Notes: generated by a model from the sequence alone, not told the origin. A stretch of DNA of 64,000 bases from Marichromatium gracile (GCF_004343155.1 NZ_SMDC01000013.1:30730-94729), one strand, 5' to 3'. Shown: positions 28,232 through 40,451, counted from the stretch's first letter. Program-made: numbers and translations.

Positions 28232-28555
28232 ATGAAAGCTGGACTCGGTGGCCTGCTCAAGCAGGCGCAGAAGATGCAGGAAGAGATGCAGCAGGCGCAG
28301 GCGCGTCTGGCCGAGGAAGAGGTGACCGGCGAGGCCGGTGGCGGTATGGTCAAGGTGACCATGAACGGCAAGTACCAGGCCAAGCGTGTCGAGATCGATC
28401 CCTCGCTGCTCGGCGACGACAAGGAGATGCTCGAGGACCTGATCTCCGCGGCGATCAACGACGCCACCCAGCGCGTCGCCGAGAAGATGAAGGAGACCAT
28501 GTCGTCGGTGACCGCCGGCATGCCGCTGCCCCCGGGCATGAAGTTCCCCTTCTGA
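28232..28555 (+). CDS. ebfC: YbaB/EbfC nucleoid-associated DNA-binding protein
   Basis: A 107-residue small DNA-binding dimer, started at ATG 28232 ([20 protein letters not shown]). An N-terminal helix precedes the YbaB beta sheet ([20 protein letters not shown]), with a Met/Pro-rich tail. It lies between dnaX and recR, as in most gammaproteobacteria, 19 nt before recR, and is probably cotranscribed with both. The 172-nt gap from dnaX shows no clear promoter or terminator. Confidence 0.95.
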   Translation: MKAGLGGLLKQAQKMQEEMQQAQARLAEEEVTGEAGGGMVKVTMNGKYQAKRVEIDPSLLGDDKEMLEDLISAAINDATQRVAEKMKETMSSVTAGMPLPPGMKFPF

Positions 28556-28574
28556 GCCCGTTGGTCGAGCGCGC

Positions 28575-29171
28575 ATGAGCGAGCGGGCCCTGCTCGATCA
28601 GCTGATCGATGCGCTGCGCTGTCTGCCCGGGGTCGGGCCGAAGTCGGCGCAGCGCATCGCCTTCCACCTGCTCGAGCGTGATCGTGAGGGCGGGGCGCGG
28701 CTGGCGCGGGTGATGGCCGAGGCGATGACCCGCATCGGCCACTGTGATCGCTGCCGCACCCTGACCGAGCGCGAGCGCTGTGCGATCTGCGCCGATCCCC
28801 GTCGCGATGCCGGATTGCTGTGCGTGGTCGAGCAGCCCTCCGAGGTCGTCGCCATCGAACAGGCCACCGACTTCGGCGGGCGCTATTTCGTCCTCGGCGG
28901 GCGGCTCTCGCCGCTCGACGGCATCGGTCCGGCCGAGCTCGGGCTCGACCGGCTCGAGGCGCTGCTGGCCGAGGGCGGGGTGCGCGAGCTGGTACTCGCC
29001 ATCAGCCCCACGGTCGAGGGCGGAGCGACGGCCCAGTTCGTCGCCGAGCTGGCCGCGGCGCAGGGTGTTGCGGTCACCCGGATCGCCCAGGGCGTGCCCC
29101 TGGGCGGCGATCTGGACGCGCTCGACGGTGGCACCCTGGCGCTCGCCCTTGCCGGGCGCCGCGCCTTCTGA
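28575..29171 (+). CDS. recR: Recombination mediator protein RecR
   Basis: A 198-residue protein that acts with RecO (and RecF) to load RecA at gaps. It shows the N-terminal helix-hairpin-helix ([18 protein letters not shown]), the Cys4 zinc finger ([18 protein letters not shown]), a Toprim core ([15 protein letters not shown]) and the terminal [17 protein letters not shown]. Length is standard (about 200). Confidence 0.96.
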   Translation: MSERALLDQLIDALRCLPGVGPKSAQRIAFHLLERDREGGARLARVMAEAMTRIGHCDRCRTLTERERCAICADPRRDAGLLCVVEQPSEVVAIEQATDFGGRYFVLGGRLSPLDGIGPAELGLDRLEALLAEGGVRELVLAISPTVEGGATAQFVAELAAAQGVAVTRIAQGVPLGGDLDALDGGTLALALAGRRAF

Positions 29172-29249
29172 AGGGACCGGCGGGCCAGTGCCGCGCCGGT
29201 CATCCGCCCCGAGCGGGGCGATATCTCGATCTTGGGAGCGAACATCAGG

Positions 29250-29594
29250 ATGACCGATACCATCTTCGGCAAGATCGCCCGTGGTGAAATCGAGGCCGAC
29301 CTCGTCTACGAGGACGAGGACGTCGTCGCCTTCCGCGACCTCAACCCGCAGGCGCCCACCCATCTGCTGGTGATCCCGCGCAAACCGATCCGGACCCTCA
29401 GCGAGGCCGGTGCGGAGGATGCCGAGCTGCTCGGCAAGTTGTTGCTGGTCGCCGCCAAGGTGGCCGAGCAGGCCGGGATCGCCAAGGGTGGCTATCGCAC
29501 CGTGATCAACTGCAACGCCGGTGCCGGGCAGACGGTGTTCCATCTGCACCTGCATGTGCTCGGTGGTCGCGCGCTGCAATGGCCGCCCGGCTGA
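29250..29594 (+). CDS. HIT-family (HinT-like) purine nucleotide hydrolase
   Basis: A 114-residue histidine-triad protein. TIFGKIARGEIEADLVYEDE and HLLVIPRKPI are typical of HinT, and the catalytic triad is HLHLHVLGG. Members hydrolyse adenosine phosphoramidates and aminoacyl-AMPs. The start was placed at ATG 29250, which follows AGGA closely and matches the family length. It lies 78 nt after recR; the 199 nt to minC show no obvious element. Confidence 0.92.
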   Translation: MTDTIFGKIARGEIEADLVYEDEDVVAFRDLNPQAPTHLLVIPRKPIRTLSEAGAEDAELLGKLLLVAAKVAEQAGIAKGGYRTVINCNAGAGQTVFHLHLHVLGGRALQWPPG

Positions 29595-29793
29595 GGGCGA
29601 TGGGCTGACGGGAGGTGGCGTCGCGTCACACCGCCGACTGGCGGGCGCGTGGCGACGGTTCGTCCCTCTCACTCTATGCCGGCGCGCGTCGAACGGGTAG
29701 CATTGCCGCTCGACAGGGTGGTCGTCCGCGCTGCAGCGGCCGGCGGGACTACAGCATGGAGACCTGGGGGCGCGAGACGCTCGAGATCACACT

Positions 29794-30525
29794 ATGGCAG
29801 CGAATCCACAATCGCTCGAAGGTGAGGCCGCAGCGGCCTTCGAGCTCAAGGCGGCGGGGTTCACCCTGCCGATCTTCAGACTGCTCGGTGACGACATGGA
29901 GGCCGTGGCCAATCAACTCAGCGCCAAGGTCGGCCAGGCCCCCGATTTCTTCCGCAACACCCCGATCGTGATCGATCTCGGCGACTTTGCCGGCGGCGAG
30001 GTCGAGTTCCCGTTGTTGGTGGGGCTGCTGCGTGGCTACGGGATGATCCCCTTCGGTGTGCGCGGCGGCAGCAAGGCGCAGCACGCCAGCGCCGAGACCA
30101 TGGAGCTGGCGGTGCTGGGCGAGACCTATTCTCGTGCCGCGCGTCCGAGTCCCGCCAACGCCGAGAACGCCGAGCGTGCCGCCGCCGATGAGGCGGTCCA
30201 CGCCTCGATGCTGGTGGCCCGTCCGGTGCGCTCCGGACAGCGTCACTATGCCGCCGGCGGCGACCTCTCGGTGGTCGGGGCGGTCAGCTCCGGGGCCGAG
30301 TTGATGGCCGACGGCAACATCCATGTCTACGGCCCGCTGCGCGGTCGCGCGATGGCGGGTGTCAACGGTGACCTGGAGGCGCGAATCTTCTGCCAGGACC
30401 TGCAGGCCGAGCTGGTCGCCATCGCCGGCCACTACCGGGTGAGCGAGAACATCCCCGCCGAGCTGCAGGGGGTCCCGGTGCAGATTTTTCTCGATCAGAA
30501 GATCCTGCGCATCGAGAAACTGTGA
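29794..30525 (+). CDS. minC: Septum site-determining protein MinC
   Basis: A 243-residue FtsZ-assembly inhibitor. The N-terminal domain has FELKAAGFTLPIFRLLGDD, then a variable linker (about 110-135), and a C-terminal beta-helix domain (RSGQRHYAAGGDLSVVGAVS; ADGNIHVYGPLRGRAMAGVN) that dimerises and binds MinD. First gene of minCDE, with minD 51 nt downstream. Confidence 0.96.
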   Translation: MAANPQSLEGEAAAAFELKAAGFTLPIFRLLGDDMEAVANQLSAKVGQAPDFFRNTPIVIDLGDFAGGEVEFPLLVGLLRGYGMIPFGVRGGSKAQHASAETMELAVLGETYSRAARPSPANAENAERAAADEAVHASMLVARPVRSGQRHYAAGGDLSVVGAVSSGAELMADGNIHVYGPLRGRAMAGVNGDLEARIFCQDLQAELVAIAGHYRVSENIPAELQGVPVQIFLDQKILRIEKL

Positions 30526-30576
30526 ATCGATCCGGGGACCGACAAACGGAACACTCCCCATTAGGAGGCTGCAACT

Positions 30577-31386
30577 TTGGCGAGAATCATCGTAATCACC
30601 TCGGGTAAGGGCGGGGTCGGCAAGACGACCACTGCTGCTGCGCTGGCCATGGGGCTGGCCCTGAAGGGTAAGCGCACGGCGGTGGTCGACTTCGACGTGG
30701 GACTGCGCAACCTCGACCTGATCATGGGTTGCGAGCGACGTGTCGTCTACGACTTCGTCAATGTCATCAAGGAGGAAGCAACCCTCAACCAGGCGCTGAT
30801 CCGCGACAAGCGCAGCGACCATCTCTATATCCTCCCGGCCTCGCAGACCCGCGACAAGGATGCGCTGGCCAAGGATGCGGTGGGCCGGGTGCTCGAGGAG
30901 CTCTCCGACAGCTTCGACTTCGTCGTCTGCGACTCGCCCGCCGGGATCGAGCATGGCGCGACCATGGCGATGTACTATGCCGATGACGCCATCGTGGTCA
31001 CCAATCCCGAGGTCTCCTCGGTGCGTGACTCCGATCGCATGCTCGGCATCCTGTCGAGCAAGTCGCGCCGCGCCGAGAACGGCGATGAGCCGATCCGCGA
31101 GCACCTGCTGCTCACCCGCTACGATCCGCGTCGGGTCGACAACGGCGACATGCTCAGTGTCGAGGACGTGCAGGAGATCCTGTCGCTGAGCCTGATCGGG
31201 GTGATCCCCGAGTCCAAGGCGGTGCTGAGCGCCTCCAATGCCGGTATCCCGGTGATCCTCGACCATGACAGTGATGCCGGCCAGGCGTACGCTGACACGG
31301 TATCGCGCTATCTTGGGGAGGATATCCCGCACCGCTTCACCGAAGCGGAGAAGAAGGGCTTCCTGAGCCGTCTATTCAAAGGGTGA
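30577..31386 (+). CDS. minD: Septum site-determining ATPase MinD
   Basis: A 269-residue membrane-cycling ATPase. The deviant Walker A GKGGVGKTT occupies residues 10-18, and the amphipathic membrane-targeting helix FLSRLFKG ends the protein. The start is TTG 30577, placed 9 nt after a strong TAGGAGG and giving the family N-terminus MARIIVITSGKGG. minE begins 3 nt after the stop. Confidence 0.97.
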   Translation: MARIIVITSGKGGVGKTTTAAALAMGLALKGKRTAVVDFDVGLRNLDLIMGCERRVVYDFVNVIKEEATLNQALIRDKRSDHLYILPASQTRDKDALAKDAVGRVLEELSDSFDFVVCDSPAGIEHGATMAMYYADDAIVVTNPEVSSVRDSDRMLGILSSKSRRAENGDEPIREHLLLTRYDPRRVDNGDMLSVEDVQEILSLSLIGVIPESKAVLSASNAGIPVILDHDSDAGQAYADTVSRYLGEDIPHRFTEAEKKGFLSRLFKG

Positions 31387-31389
31387 CCC

Positions 31390-31665
31390 ATGGGCCTACT
31401 CGACTACTTCCGCTCCTCGCAGCCGAAGGGCTCCGCCAACGTTGCCAAGGAACGGCTGCAGATCCTGGTGGCGCACGATCGAGCCGCACGCGACCGTCCC
31501 TCCTATCTGCCCAAGCTGCAGCAGGAGATCATCGACGTCATCCGCAAGTACGTCGATGTCGACATGAACGCGGTCTCGGTGAACTACGAGCAGGAAGACG
31601 CCCACGAGGTGCTGGAGCTCAACATCGTGTTGCCGGAGGCGGCGCAGCAGCGGCTGGCGCCCTGA
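31390..31665 (+). CDS. minE: Cell division topological specificity factor MinE
   Basis: A 91-residue protein that stimulates MinD ATPase and drives pole-to-pole oscillation. N-terminal membrane/MinD-binding segment MGLLDYFRSS, then NVAKERLQILVAHDRA and the topological-specificity beta domain DVDMNAVSVNYEQE. Last gene of the min operon; it converges on dapE with 30 nt between stops. Confidence 0.96.
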   Translation: MGLLDYFRSSQPKGSANVAKERLQILVAHDRAARDRPSYLPKLQQEIIDVIRKYVDVDMNAVSVNYEQEDAHEVLELNIVLPEAAQQRLAP

Positions 31666-31695
31666 ACGCGCCCGCCGCTGTTGCCTGCCGAAGCC

Positions 31696-34006
<2,311 letters not shown>

Positions 34007-34061
34007 GGGTTCGGTTCTCTCGTTGCTGAAGGTTGGAACGGATTCGGTCGGGTGCGCCGGG

Positions 34062-35258
34062 TCACAGTCGCGCGAGACAGCGGCGGATGCGTCGGGCGGC
34101 GTCGCCGCACTCGTTGAGCGGGGCCACCAGGGCGAGACGGATACGCCGCTCGCCCGGGTTGTGGCCATCGACGGTGCGCGAGAGGAAGCTGCCCGGCAGC
34201 ACGGTGACGTGCTCCTCGGCATAGAGCCGGCGCGCCAGCTCGGTGTCGCTGATCGGGGTCTCGGGCCAGAGATAGAAGCCCGCTTCGGGGAGACTGAGCG
34301 GGAGCGCGCCGTCGAGCACCTCGGCGACGGCGGCGAACTTCTCGCGATAGCGCGCGCGATTCTCGCGCACGTGCGTCTCGTCGCGCCAGGCGGCGATGCT
34401 CGCGTGCTGATGGTGCAGCGGCATGGCGCAGCCGTGATAGGTGCGGTAGAGGAAGAAGCGCTCGATCACCTCGGCGTCACCGGCGACGAAGCCCGAACGC
34501 AGCCCCGGCGCGTTGGAGCGCTTGGAGAGGCTGTGGAAGACCACGCAGCGCGAGAAGTCGGGGTTGCCGATCGCCGCCGAGACCTCCAGCAGCCCAGGCG
34601 GTGGCGCCTGTTCGTCGAGATAGAGCTCGGAGTAGCACTCGTCGGAGGCGATGACGAAGTCGTGGCGGTGTGCCAGGGCGATCAGCTCGGCCAGGGTCTC
34701 GCGGTCGGCCACCGCGCCCGTGGGGTTGCCCGGTGAGCACAGATAGAGCAGCTGACAGCGCTCCCAGGTCGCCGCATCGACCGCCGAGAAATCGGGCAGG
34801 AACCCGGTCTCGGCGGTGCAGGGCAGGTAGCACGGCTCGGCGCCGGCGAGCAGCGCCGCGCCCTCGTAGATCTGGTAGAAGGGGTTGGGCATCAGCACCA
34901 GCGGGGCCGGTGTGGTGCGCTTCACGCAGGCCTGGGCGAAGGCGAACAGCGCCTCGCGGGTGCCGTTGACCGGCAGCACCTGATGCTCCGGGTCGACCGT
35001 CGCGCCGAGGGCGAAGCGCTGGCCGAGCCAGTCGGCGATCGCCTCGCGCAACGTCGGCAGCCCGCGGGTGGTGGGATAGCCCGAGAGTCGGTGCAGGTGC
35101 GCGATCAGCGCCTCGCTGACCAGGCTCGGCGTGGGGTGCTTGGGCTCGCCGATCGAGAGTGCGATGTGATCGCGGTCGACCGGCGGCTCCAGCCCCTGCT
35201 TGAGGGCCGCGAGACGCTGGAAGGGATAGGATTGGAGACGGTCCAGATCCGGGTTCAT
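34062..35258 (-). CDS. dapC: Succinyldiaminopimelate aminotransferase
   Basis: A 398-residue fold-type I PLP enzyme. [15 protein letters not shown] contains the PLP Lys, SPGNPTGAV the substrate-carboxylate loop, and [10 protein letters not shown] the PLP Asp region. It follows the bacterial DapC pattern starting [16 protein letters not shown]. It lies between glnD and dapD as in pseudomonads, so it is assigned to diaminopimelate synthesis rather than general aspartate transamination. The 334-nt gap to glnD is filled mainly by a dispersed repeat. Confidence 0.92.
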   Translation of the reverse strand: MNPDLDRLQSYPFQRLAALKQGLEPPVDRDHIALSIGEPKHPTPSLVSEALIAHLHRLSGYPTTRGLPTLREAIADWLGQRFALGATVDPEHQVLPVNGTREALFAFAQACVKRTTPAPLVLMPNPFYQIYEGAALLAGAEPCYLPCTAETGFLPDFSAVDAATWERCQLLYLCSPGNPTGAVADRETLAELIALAHRHDFVIASDECYSELYLDEQAPPPGLLEVSAAIGNPDFSRCVVFHSLSKRSNAPGLRSGFVAGDAEVIERFFLYRTYHGCAMPLHHQHASIAAWRDETHVRENRARYREKFAAVAEVLDGALPLSLPEAGFYLWPETPISDTELARRLYAEEHVTVLPGSFLSRTVDGHNPGERRIRLALVAPLNECGDAARRIRRCLARL

Positions 35259-35370
35259 AGGGACAAGAGGCCTGCTCGCCGACGGGCCGCATGGACACGT
35301 TGGGCGCTGGGAAAAAGCGTCTAGTATAGGCCAAGGGCGGGGGCGGCTCCATGGGGGCGCCGCCGTCAGC

Positions 35371-35574
35371 GGATTGAACCGCAAAGCCGCCAAGGACGCG
35401 AAGGGGAAAGCGGCCAGCGGTCAGCGGTTAGCCACCAGCGGTCAGCCACCAGCCACCAGCCGCCAGCCGCGAGCGGCGTCGCCGCCCCGCCGGTCCGTGG
35501 TGTCCTCGCGAGGCCAGCTCTGCCCTTCTTGCCCTTCGGCCCCTTGGCGTCCTTTGCGCCTTTGTGGTTCAAAC
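35371..35574. repeat. Dispersed intergenic repeat, copy 2 (inverted arms)
   Basis: The left core (35371-35406) reads GGATTGAACCGCAAAGCCGC then CAAGGACGCGAAGGGG. The right core (35541-35574) is the inverted counterpart, ending CCTTTGTGGTTCAAA. The inside of the left side holds CAGC-type units (CAGCGGTCAGC, GCCACCAGCCACCAGCCGCC, 35414-35468). It separates the 3' end of glnD from the start of dapC, two genes usually in one operon. The rest of the gap, 35259-35370, shows nothing recognised. Confidence 0.75.
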
Positions 35575-35592
35575 TCTCGCTGGCCGCCTGGG

Positions 35593-38253
35593 TCAGCGCT
35601 CGTCCCGAGTGTGTTGTTCGAGACGCTTGCACACCTCGCGGCGCAGGCAGGCGAGGGCGTTCTCGCAGGTGATCGGGGTGTCGTCGGTGTCGGTGATGAA
35701 GAAGACGTCGTCGACTTCGGCGCCGACGGTGGCGATCTTGGCGTTTTGCAGCCGTACCCCGCAGTCGCGGAACACCGCGCCGACCTCGGCGAGCAGGCCG
35801 GGGCAGTCGAGGGTGCTCAGACGCATGATGGTGCGGCGGTTGGGCTCGTCGGTGGAGAAGCTCACCCGGGTGTCGACCGGGAAACAGCGGTGACGGCGCG
35901 GCAGCGTGCGCGCGACGCGGATCTCGCTGTCCTCCTCGTGCCGCAGCTCCTCGGTCAGCGCGGTGCGGATCTCTTCCATGCGCAGTGCGCCGTCGACCGG
36001 GTTGCCGCCCTGGTCGAGCACCTGGTAGCTGCTCACCGCCATGCCGTCGTCGGTGGTCATGACTCGCGCGTCCATGATGCTCAGTCCGAGCTGGTCGAGC
36101 ATGGCGGTGGTGCGACCGAACAGGTTGGTGCGGTCGGCGGTGTAGATGAAGAGTTCGCTGGCTCCGCGCGCGGTCACCGGGCGGATCACCGTCAGCGGCA
36201 GGGTCTCGGGGGCGGAGCAGAGGATCTGGCGACTCTGCCAGGCGATCTCGTCAGGCGAGTTGTGGAGGAAGAAGTCGAAGCTGAACTTGCTCCACAGCCG
36301 GCGGCAGGCCTCGGGGTCGGCGCCGTAGCGCGCGACCAGTCGCAGCGCCTCGACCTGTTTCTGCTGGATCAGTTCGTCCTGCGCCTGGGGGTTGTCGAGT
36401 CCGCGCAGCAGGGCACGACGGGTGCCGTGATAGAGCTCGCGCAGCAGCGCGTCCTTCCAGCCGTTCCAGCGTTCGGGGTTGGTGGCGCGGGCATCGGCGA
36501 CGGTGAGCAGGTAGAGATAGTCGAGCCGGTTGGGGTCGCCGATGCGCTCGGCGAAGGTCTGGATCACCTCGGGGTCGCTGATGTCCTTGCGCTGGGCGGT
36601 CATCGACATCACCAGGTGGTTCTCCACCAGCCAGGACACCAGACGGCTGTCGAAGGCGCTGAGGCTGTGCTGCTGGCAGAAGTCCCAGGCGTCGCGGGCG
36701 CCGAGCTGGGAGTGATCGCCGCCGCGCCCCTTGGCGATGTCGTGGAACAGCCCGGCGAGATAGAGCAGTTCGATCTTGGGGATGCGCCGGGCGATGGCGC
36801 TGCACAGCGGGAACTCGGCGTCGTGCTTGGGGATGGCGAAGCGCCGCAGGTTGCGGATCAGGGTGAGGGTGTGCTCGTCGACGGTATAGACGTGGAGCAG
36901 GTCGTACTGCATCCGCCCGACGATGTTGGCGAAGGCGGGGATATAGGCGGCGAGCACGCCGTAGCGGTTCATCCGTCGAAACGCGTGGGTCAGTCCGTTG
37001 GGCTCGCGCAGGATCTCCATGAACAGGCTGCGCGCGCGCAGGTCGTTGCGGAAGCGGGTATCGATGCGGTGATGGTTCTCGCGGATCAGGCGAATGGTGC
37101 TGGCGCGGATGCCTTCGAGCTCGGGACGGGTCTGGAGCAGGTGGAAGACCTCGAGCAGCGCCAGCGGGTAGCGCTGGAAGACCCGTGAGTTGACCACCTC
37201 GAGATAGCCGCTGCGCGACTGGAAGCGACGGTTGATGGGGATGGGCGGGCCGAGCGCGTCGCGCAGCAGGATCGCCTCGCGAAATAGCTGCAGCAGCATC
37301 TCGTTGAGACGATTGAGCTCCTGCACGGTACGGTAGTACTGCTGCATGAACTGCTCGACGGCGAGGTTGTTGGGGCCGTCGCAGAAGCCGAAGGCGTGGG
37401 CCAGGGCGCGCTGGTGGTCGAACAGCAGTCGGTCCTCGCGACGCCCGGCGAGGCGGTGCAGCGAGAAGCGGATGCGCCACAGCAGCGCCTGGCCCTCGAT
37501 CAGGGTGTGGTACTCGGCCTCGGTGAGGAAGTCGTGGCGGACCAGGTCGTGGAGTGTCCTGGCGGCGAAGTGGCGCTTGGCCACCCAGGCGATCATCTGG
37601 ATGTCGCGCAGCCCGCCGGGATTCTCCTTGATGTTGGGCTCGAGGTTGTAGGCGGTGCCGCCGTATTTCTCCCAACGCGCCTGTTGCTCGGCGGTCTTGG
37701 CGGCGAAGAAGCGGGCGCTGTCCCAGAGCTGGGCCGGGCTGGTGACCTCGAGCATGCGGGCATAGAGCGCGCTGCCGCCGGCGAGCAGGCGCGCCTCCAT
37801 CAGGTTGGTCATCACGGTGACGTCCTGATCGGCCTCGCGCACGCAGTCATCGATGCTGCGCACGCTGTGCCCGACCTCGAGTCCGATGTCCCACAGCAGG
37901 GTGAGCAGGATCTCGAGCTGGGTCGAGAGGCGGGACTCGGCGTCGGGCGCGACCAGGATCATGATGTCGACGTCGGAGGCCGGTTGCAGCTCGCGTCGGC
38001 CATAGCCGCCGACGGCGACCAGCGCCGCGCTCTCGGTGTCGCCGAGATGCTCGGTCCAGAGGTCGCGCAGCACGCCGTCGATGAGGTCGCTGTGGGCGAG
38101 CACCAGTTCGGTGACCGGTGCGCCCTGGTCGAAGCGGCTGTAGAGCGACTCGCGCCCGGCCCTGAGTCGTTCCCGGTAGCTGTCGATGCGAGCGCGGTGC
38201 GGCTGCGGGTCGGGCGTCTGGGGTGGGGCGGGGGTGGGCGCGGTGTCGCTCAT
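35593..38253 (-). CDS. glnD: Bifunctional uridylyltransferase/uridylyl-removing enzyme GlnD
   Basis: An 886-residue glutamine sensor that modifies PII proteins. The nucleotidyltransferase motif GGYGRRELQPASDVDIMIL lies at about 82-100, with the two metal Asp at 94 and 96. A central HD domain (GLFHDIAKGRGGDHS) removes UMP, and two C-terminal ACT domains (AAVSSYQVLDQ-type region and LSTLDCPGLLAEVGAVF) sense glutamine. Full length for the family. Its start lies 4 nt after the map stop, so the two are probably cotranscribed. Confidence 0.96.
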   Translation of the reverse strand: MSDTAPTPAPPQTPDPQPHRARIDSYRERLRAGRESLYSRFDQGAPVTELVLAHSDLIDGVLRDLWTEHLGDTESAALVAVGGYGRRELQPASDVDIMILVAPDAESRLSTQLEILLTLLWDIGLEVGHSVRSIDDCVREADQDVTVMTNLMEARLLAGGSALYARMLEVTSPAQLWDSARFFAAKTAEQQARWEKYGGTAYNLEPNIKENPGGLRDIQMIAWVAKRHFAARTLHDLVRHDFLTEAEYHTLIEGQALLWRIRFSLHRLAGRREDRLLFDHQRALAHAFGFCDGPNNLAVEQFMQQYYRTVQELNRLNEMLLQLFREAILLRDALGPPIPINRRFQSRSGYLEVVNSRVFQRYPLALLEVFHLLQTRPELEGIRASTIRLIRENHHRIDTRFRNDLRARSLFMEILREPNGLTHAFRRMNRYGVLAAYIPAFANIVGRMQYDLLHVYTVDEHTLTLIRNLRRFAIPKHDAEFPLCSAIARRIPKIELLYLAGLFHDIAKGRGGDHSQLGARDAWDFCQQHSLSAFDSRLVSWLVENHLVMSMTAQRKDISDPEVIQTFAERIGDPNRLDYLYLLTVADARATNPERWNGWKDALLRELYHGTRRALLRGLDNPQAQDELIQQKQVEALRLVARYGADPEACRRLWSKFSFDFFLHNSPDEIAWQSRQILCSAPETLPLTVIRPVTARGASELFIYTADRTNLFGRTTAMLDQLGLSIMDARVMTTDDGMAVSSYQVLDQGGNPVDGALRMEEIRTALTEELRHEEDSEIRVARTLPRRHRCFPVDTRVSFSTDEPNRRTIMRLSTLDCPGLLAEVGAVFRDCGVRLQNAKIATVGAEVDDVFFITDTDDTPITCENALACLRREVCKRLEQHTRDER

Positions 38254-38257
38254 GGCT

Positions 38258-39028
38258 TCAGTCCTCGCGCTCCTCGCGTCTCAGGGTGAGGATCTCGCTG
38301 CCGTCGCTGGTGACCAGCAGGGTGTGCTCCCACTGTGCCGAGAGGCTGCGATCCTTGGTGACCACGGTCCAGCCGTCGGGGAGCTGCTTGATGTGGCGCT
38401 TGCCGGCGTTGACCATCGGCTCGATGGTGAAGATCATCCCCTCGCGCAGCTCCAGGCCGGTGCCGGGCGAGCCGTAGTGAAGGATCTGCGGGTCCTCGTG
38501 GAAGCCGCGCCCGATGCCGTGACCGCAGTACTCGCGCACCACCGAGAAGCCCTTGCCCTCGACGAAGCGCTGGATGGCGTGGCCGATGTCACCGAGGGTG
38601 GCGCCGGGGCGCACCTGGTCGATGCCGACGAACAGCGCCTCGCGGGTGACGTTGACCAGGCGGCGGGCGAGGATCGAGGGCTCGCCGACGAAGAACATCT
38701 TGCTGGTGTCGCCGTGGAAGCCGTCCTTGATGACGGTGACGTCGATGTTGACCACGTCGCCCTTCTTGAGGCGCTTGTTGCCGGGGATGCCGTGGCAGAC
38801 CTGGTGGTTGACCGAGGTACAGATCGACTTGGGGAAGCCGTGATAGTCGAGCGGCGCGGGGATCGCCTGCTGCACCTCGGTGATGTATTGGTGACAGATG
38901 CGGTCGAGCTCTTCGGTGGTCACGCCGGGCTGGACGTGCGGCTCGATCATGTCGAGCACGTCGGCAGCGAGCCGGCAGGCGACACGCATCTTCTCGATTT
39001 CTTCTGGGGTCTTGATCGGCACACTCAT
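38258..39028 (-). CDS. map: Type I methionine aminopeptidase
   Basis: A 256-residue dinuclear metalloprotease removing N-terminal Met. The ligand set is visible: ICTSVNHQVCHGIP, VNIDVTVIKDGFHGDTSKMF (two Asp), GHGIGRGFHEDP (His), FTIEPMVNAG (Glu) and QWEHTLLVT (final Glu). Divergent from rpsB, the usual gammaproteobacterial arrangement, and first in a leftward series with glnD. Confidence 0.96.
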   Translation of the reverse strand: MSVPIKTPEEIEKMRVACRLAADVLDMIEPHVQPGVTTEELDRICHQYITEVQQAIPAPLDYHGFPKSICTSVNHQVCHGIPGNKRLKKGDVVNIDVTVIKDGFHGDTSKMFFVGEPSILARRLVNVTREALFVGIDQVRPGATLGDIGHAIQRFVEGKGFSVVREYCGHGIGRGFHEDPQILHYGSPGTGLELREGMIFTIEPMVNAGKRHIKQLPDGWTVVTKDRSLSAQWEHTLLVTSDGSEILTLRREERED

Positions 39029-39226
39029 CGGCTGGTCGCTGGAGTCCAGGTAAAAATGATAATCGGTTTCTTCAGGGGGCCATCGGCCAGGTGCCGGGTG
39101 CGGGCTTGTGTCGGCGGAGGACGCCCGGGCTCGGACGAGCCGGAATGGCGAGGCGCCGGGGACCGTTCACGCCGTCCCCGGGAACACCGCGATGCCTCGG
39201 CAGCGCGGGACCGAATGTATCGGTAA

Positions 39227-39256
39227 TTGCTCGTAGTGAGCCGCCTATGCTATAAA
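39227..39256 (+). promoter_or_regulatory. Extended -10 promoter for the rpsB operon
   Basis: TTGCTC (39227-39232) and TATAAA (39251-39256) are 18 bp apart, with TGC directly before the -10. A start near 39263 would give a leader of about 285 nt before rpsB. The leader contains paired segments near 39335-39358 that could take part in ribosomal-protein S2 feedback, but no defined motif was identified. The remainder of 39029-39226 shows nothing recognised. Confidence 0.5.
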
Positions 39257-39548
39257 ATGCGGCGCGTTGCCGCAAACTGCATGGACCCTTCGCCCGTTCA
39301 TGTGAGGGTGCGAGGCAGGCTTGCCAAGCGAAAGACTGCGGTTTTTCGCTGTCGTTTTTCAGGTCAAACCTCCAAGATACGCGCCGGTCGCGATTGACTC
39401 TCGCGCACGGGCCTTGTGTCCGTCGTCCGAGATCGTCCGCCGAAACCACTGCTCACACACGCGTCGACACATGCGACTGGGTGCCTGCCTGGCAGGTTGT
39501 CGCGTGGGATGCGTGGAGGCCCAACCCGATATCACAGGAAGCAATACC

Positions 39549-40295
39549 TTGAGCAAGATCACGATGCGCCAGATGCTGGAAGCCGGTGTCCACTTCGGTC
39601 ACCAGACCCGGTACTGGAACCCCAAGATGGCCCCCTTCATCTTCGGCCACCGCAACAAGATCCACATCATCAACCTGGAGAAGACCCTGCCGCTGTATGA
39701 AGAGGCGGTCAACTTCATGGGTTCGCTGGCCGCCAACGGCGGCAAGATCCTCTTCGTCGGCACCAAGCGCGCCGCGCGCGACGTGCTCAAGGAAGAGGCA
39801 GCGCGTTGCGGGATGCCCTACGTCAACCACCGTTGGCTCGGCGGCATGCTCACCAACTTCAAGACCATCCGTCAGTCGGTCAACCGCCTGAAGGAGCTTG
39901 AGGCGATGTTCGAGGATGGCTCGATCGAGCGCTTCAACAAGAAGGAGGCCCTGGGCCTGTCGCGCGAGCGTGACAAGCTCGAGCAGAGCATCGGCGGCAT
40001 CAAGAACATGGACGGCCTGCCCGACGCCATGTTCGTGATCGATGTCGGTCACGAGAAGAACGCGGTCAACGAGGCCAACAAGCTCGGTATCCCGGTCATC
40101 GGCGTGGTCGATACCAACAACGAGCCGAGCACCGTCGACTTCGTCATCCCCGGTAACGACGACGCCCTGCGCGCCGTGCGTCTCTACATCACCGGCGCCG
40201 CTGACGCCATCCTCGACGGGCGTGATACCGCCGCGGCGATGGTCGGTCGCGACGAGGTCGAGCCGGTCGCAGCCGAAGAGGCTGGCGCGGAGTAA
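39549..40295 (+). CDS. rpsB: 30S ribosomal protein S2
   Basis: A 248-residue protein of the small ribosomal subunit. TTG 39549 is taken as start because it yields the family N-terminus [20 protein letters not shown], with AGGAAG 9 nt before; the next ATG (39564) would cut off five conserved residues. Signatures include [26 protein letters not shown] and the [15 protein letters not shown] stretch. Heads the rpsB-tsf unit. Confidence 0.96.
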   Translation: MSKITMRQMLEAGVHFGHQTRYWNPKMAPFIFGHRNKIHIINLEKTLPLYEEAVNFMGSLAANGGKILFVGTKRAARDVLKEEAARCGMPYVNHRWLGGMLTNFKTIRQSVNRLKELEAMFEDGSIERFNKKEALGLSRERDKLEQSIGGIKNMDGLPDAMFVIDVGHEKNAVNEANKLGIPVIGVVDTNNEPSTVDFVIPGNDDALRAVRLYITGAADAILDGRDTAAAMVGRDEVEPVAAEEAGAE

Positions 40296-40330
40296 GGCCC
40301 GCGCGGCCGCTTGGCTGCGCATCCGCACCA

Positions 40331-40354
40331 GGCGCGCCGGGGCTCCGGCGCGCC
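40331..40354 (+). other. Perfect GC hairpin after rpsB
   Basis: A 10-bp perfect stem (40331-40340 with 40345-40354) and a GGCT loop in the rpsB-tsf gap. It precedes a longer terminator-like hairpin by 11 nt; together they may set the rpsB:tsf transcript ratio. Confidence 0.45.
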
Positions 40355-40365
40355 ACAGATTCCCT

Positions 40366-40400
40366 GGGCCCGCCGTCATCCATGATGACGGCGGGCCCTT
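40366..40400 (+). terminator. Strong terminator-like hairpin between rpsB and tsf
   Basis: A 15-bp perfect stem (40366-40380 with 40384-40398), 3-nt loop and a short TTT follow-on. It lies 70 nt after rpsB and 53 nt before tsf. Because tsf has no other obvious promoter, this is likely a partial terminator (attenuator). Confidence 0.6.
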
Positions 40401-40451
40401 TCCGAGATCCCGAATTCAATCGCCCGCAGGGGCGGCAGAGGTAGCTTAGAC

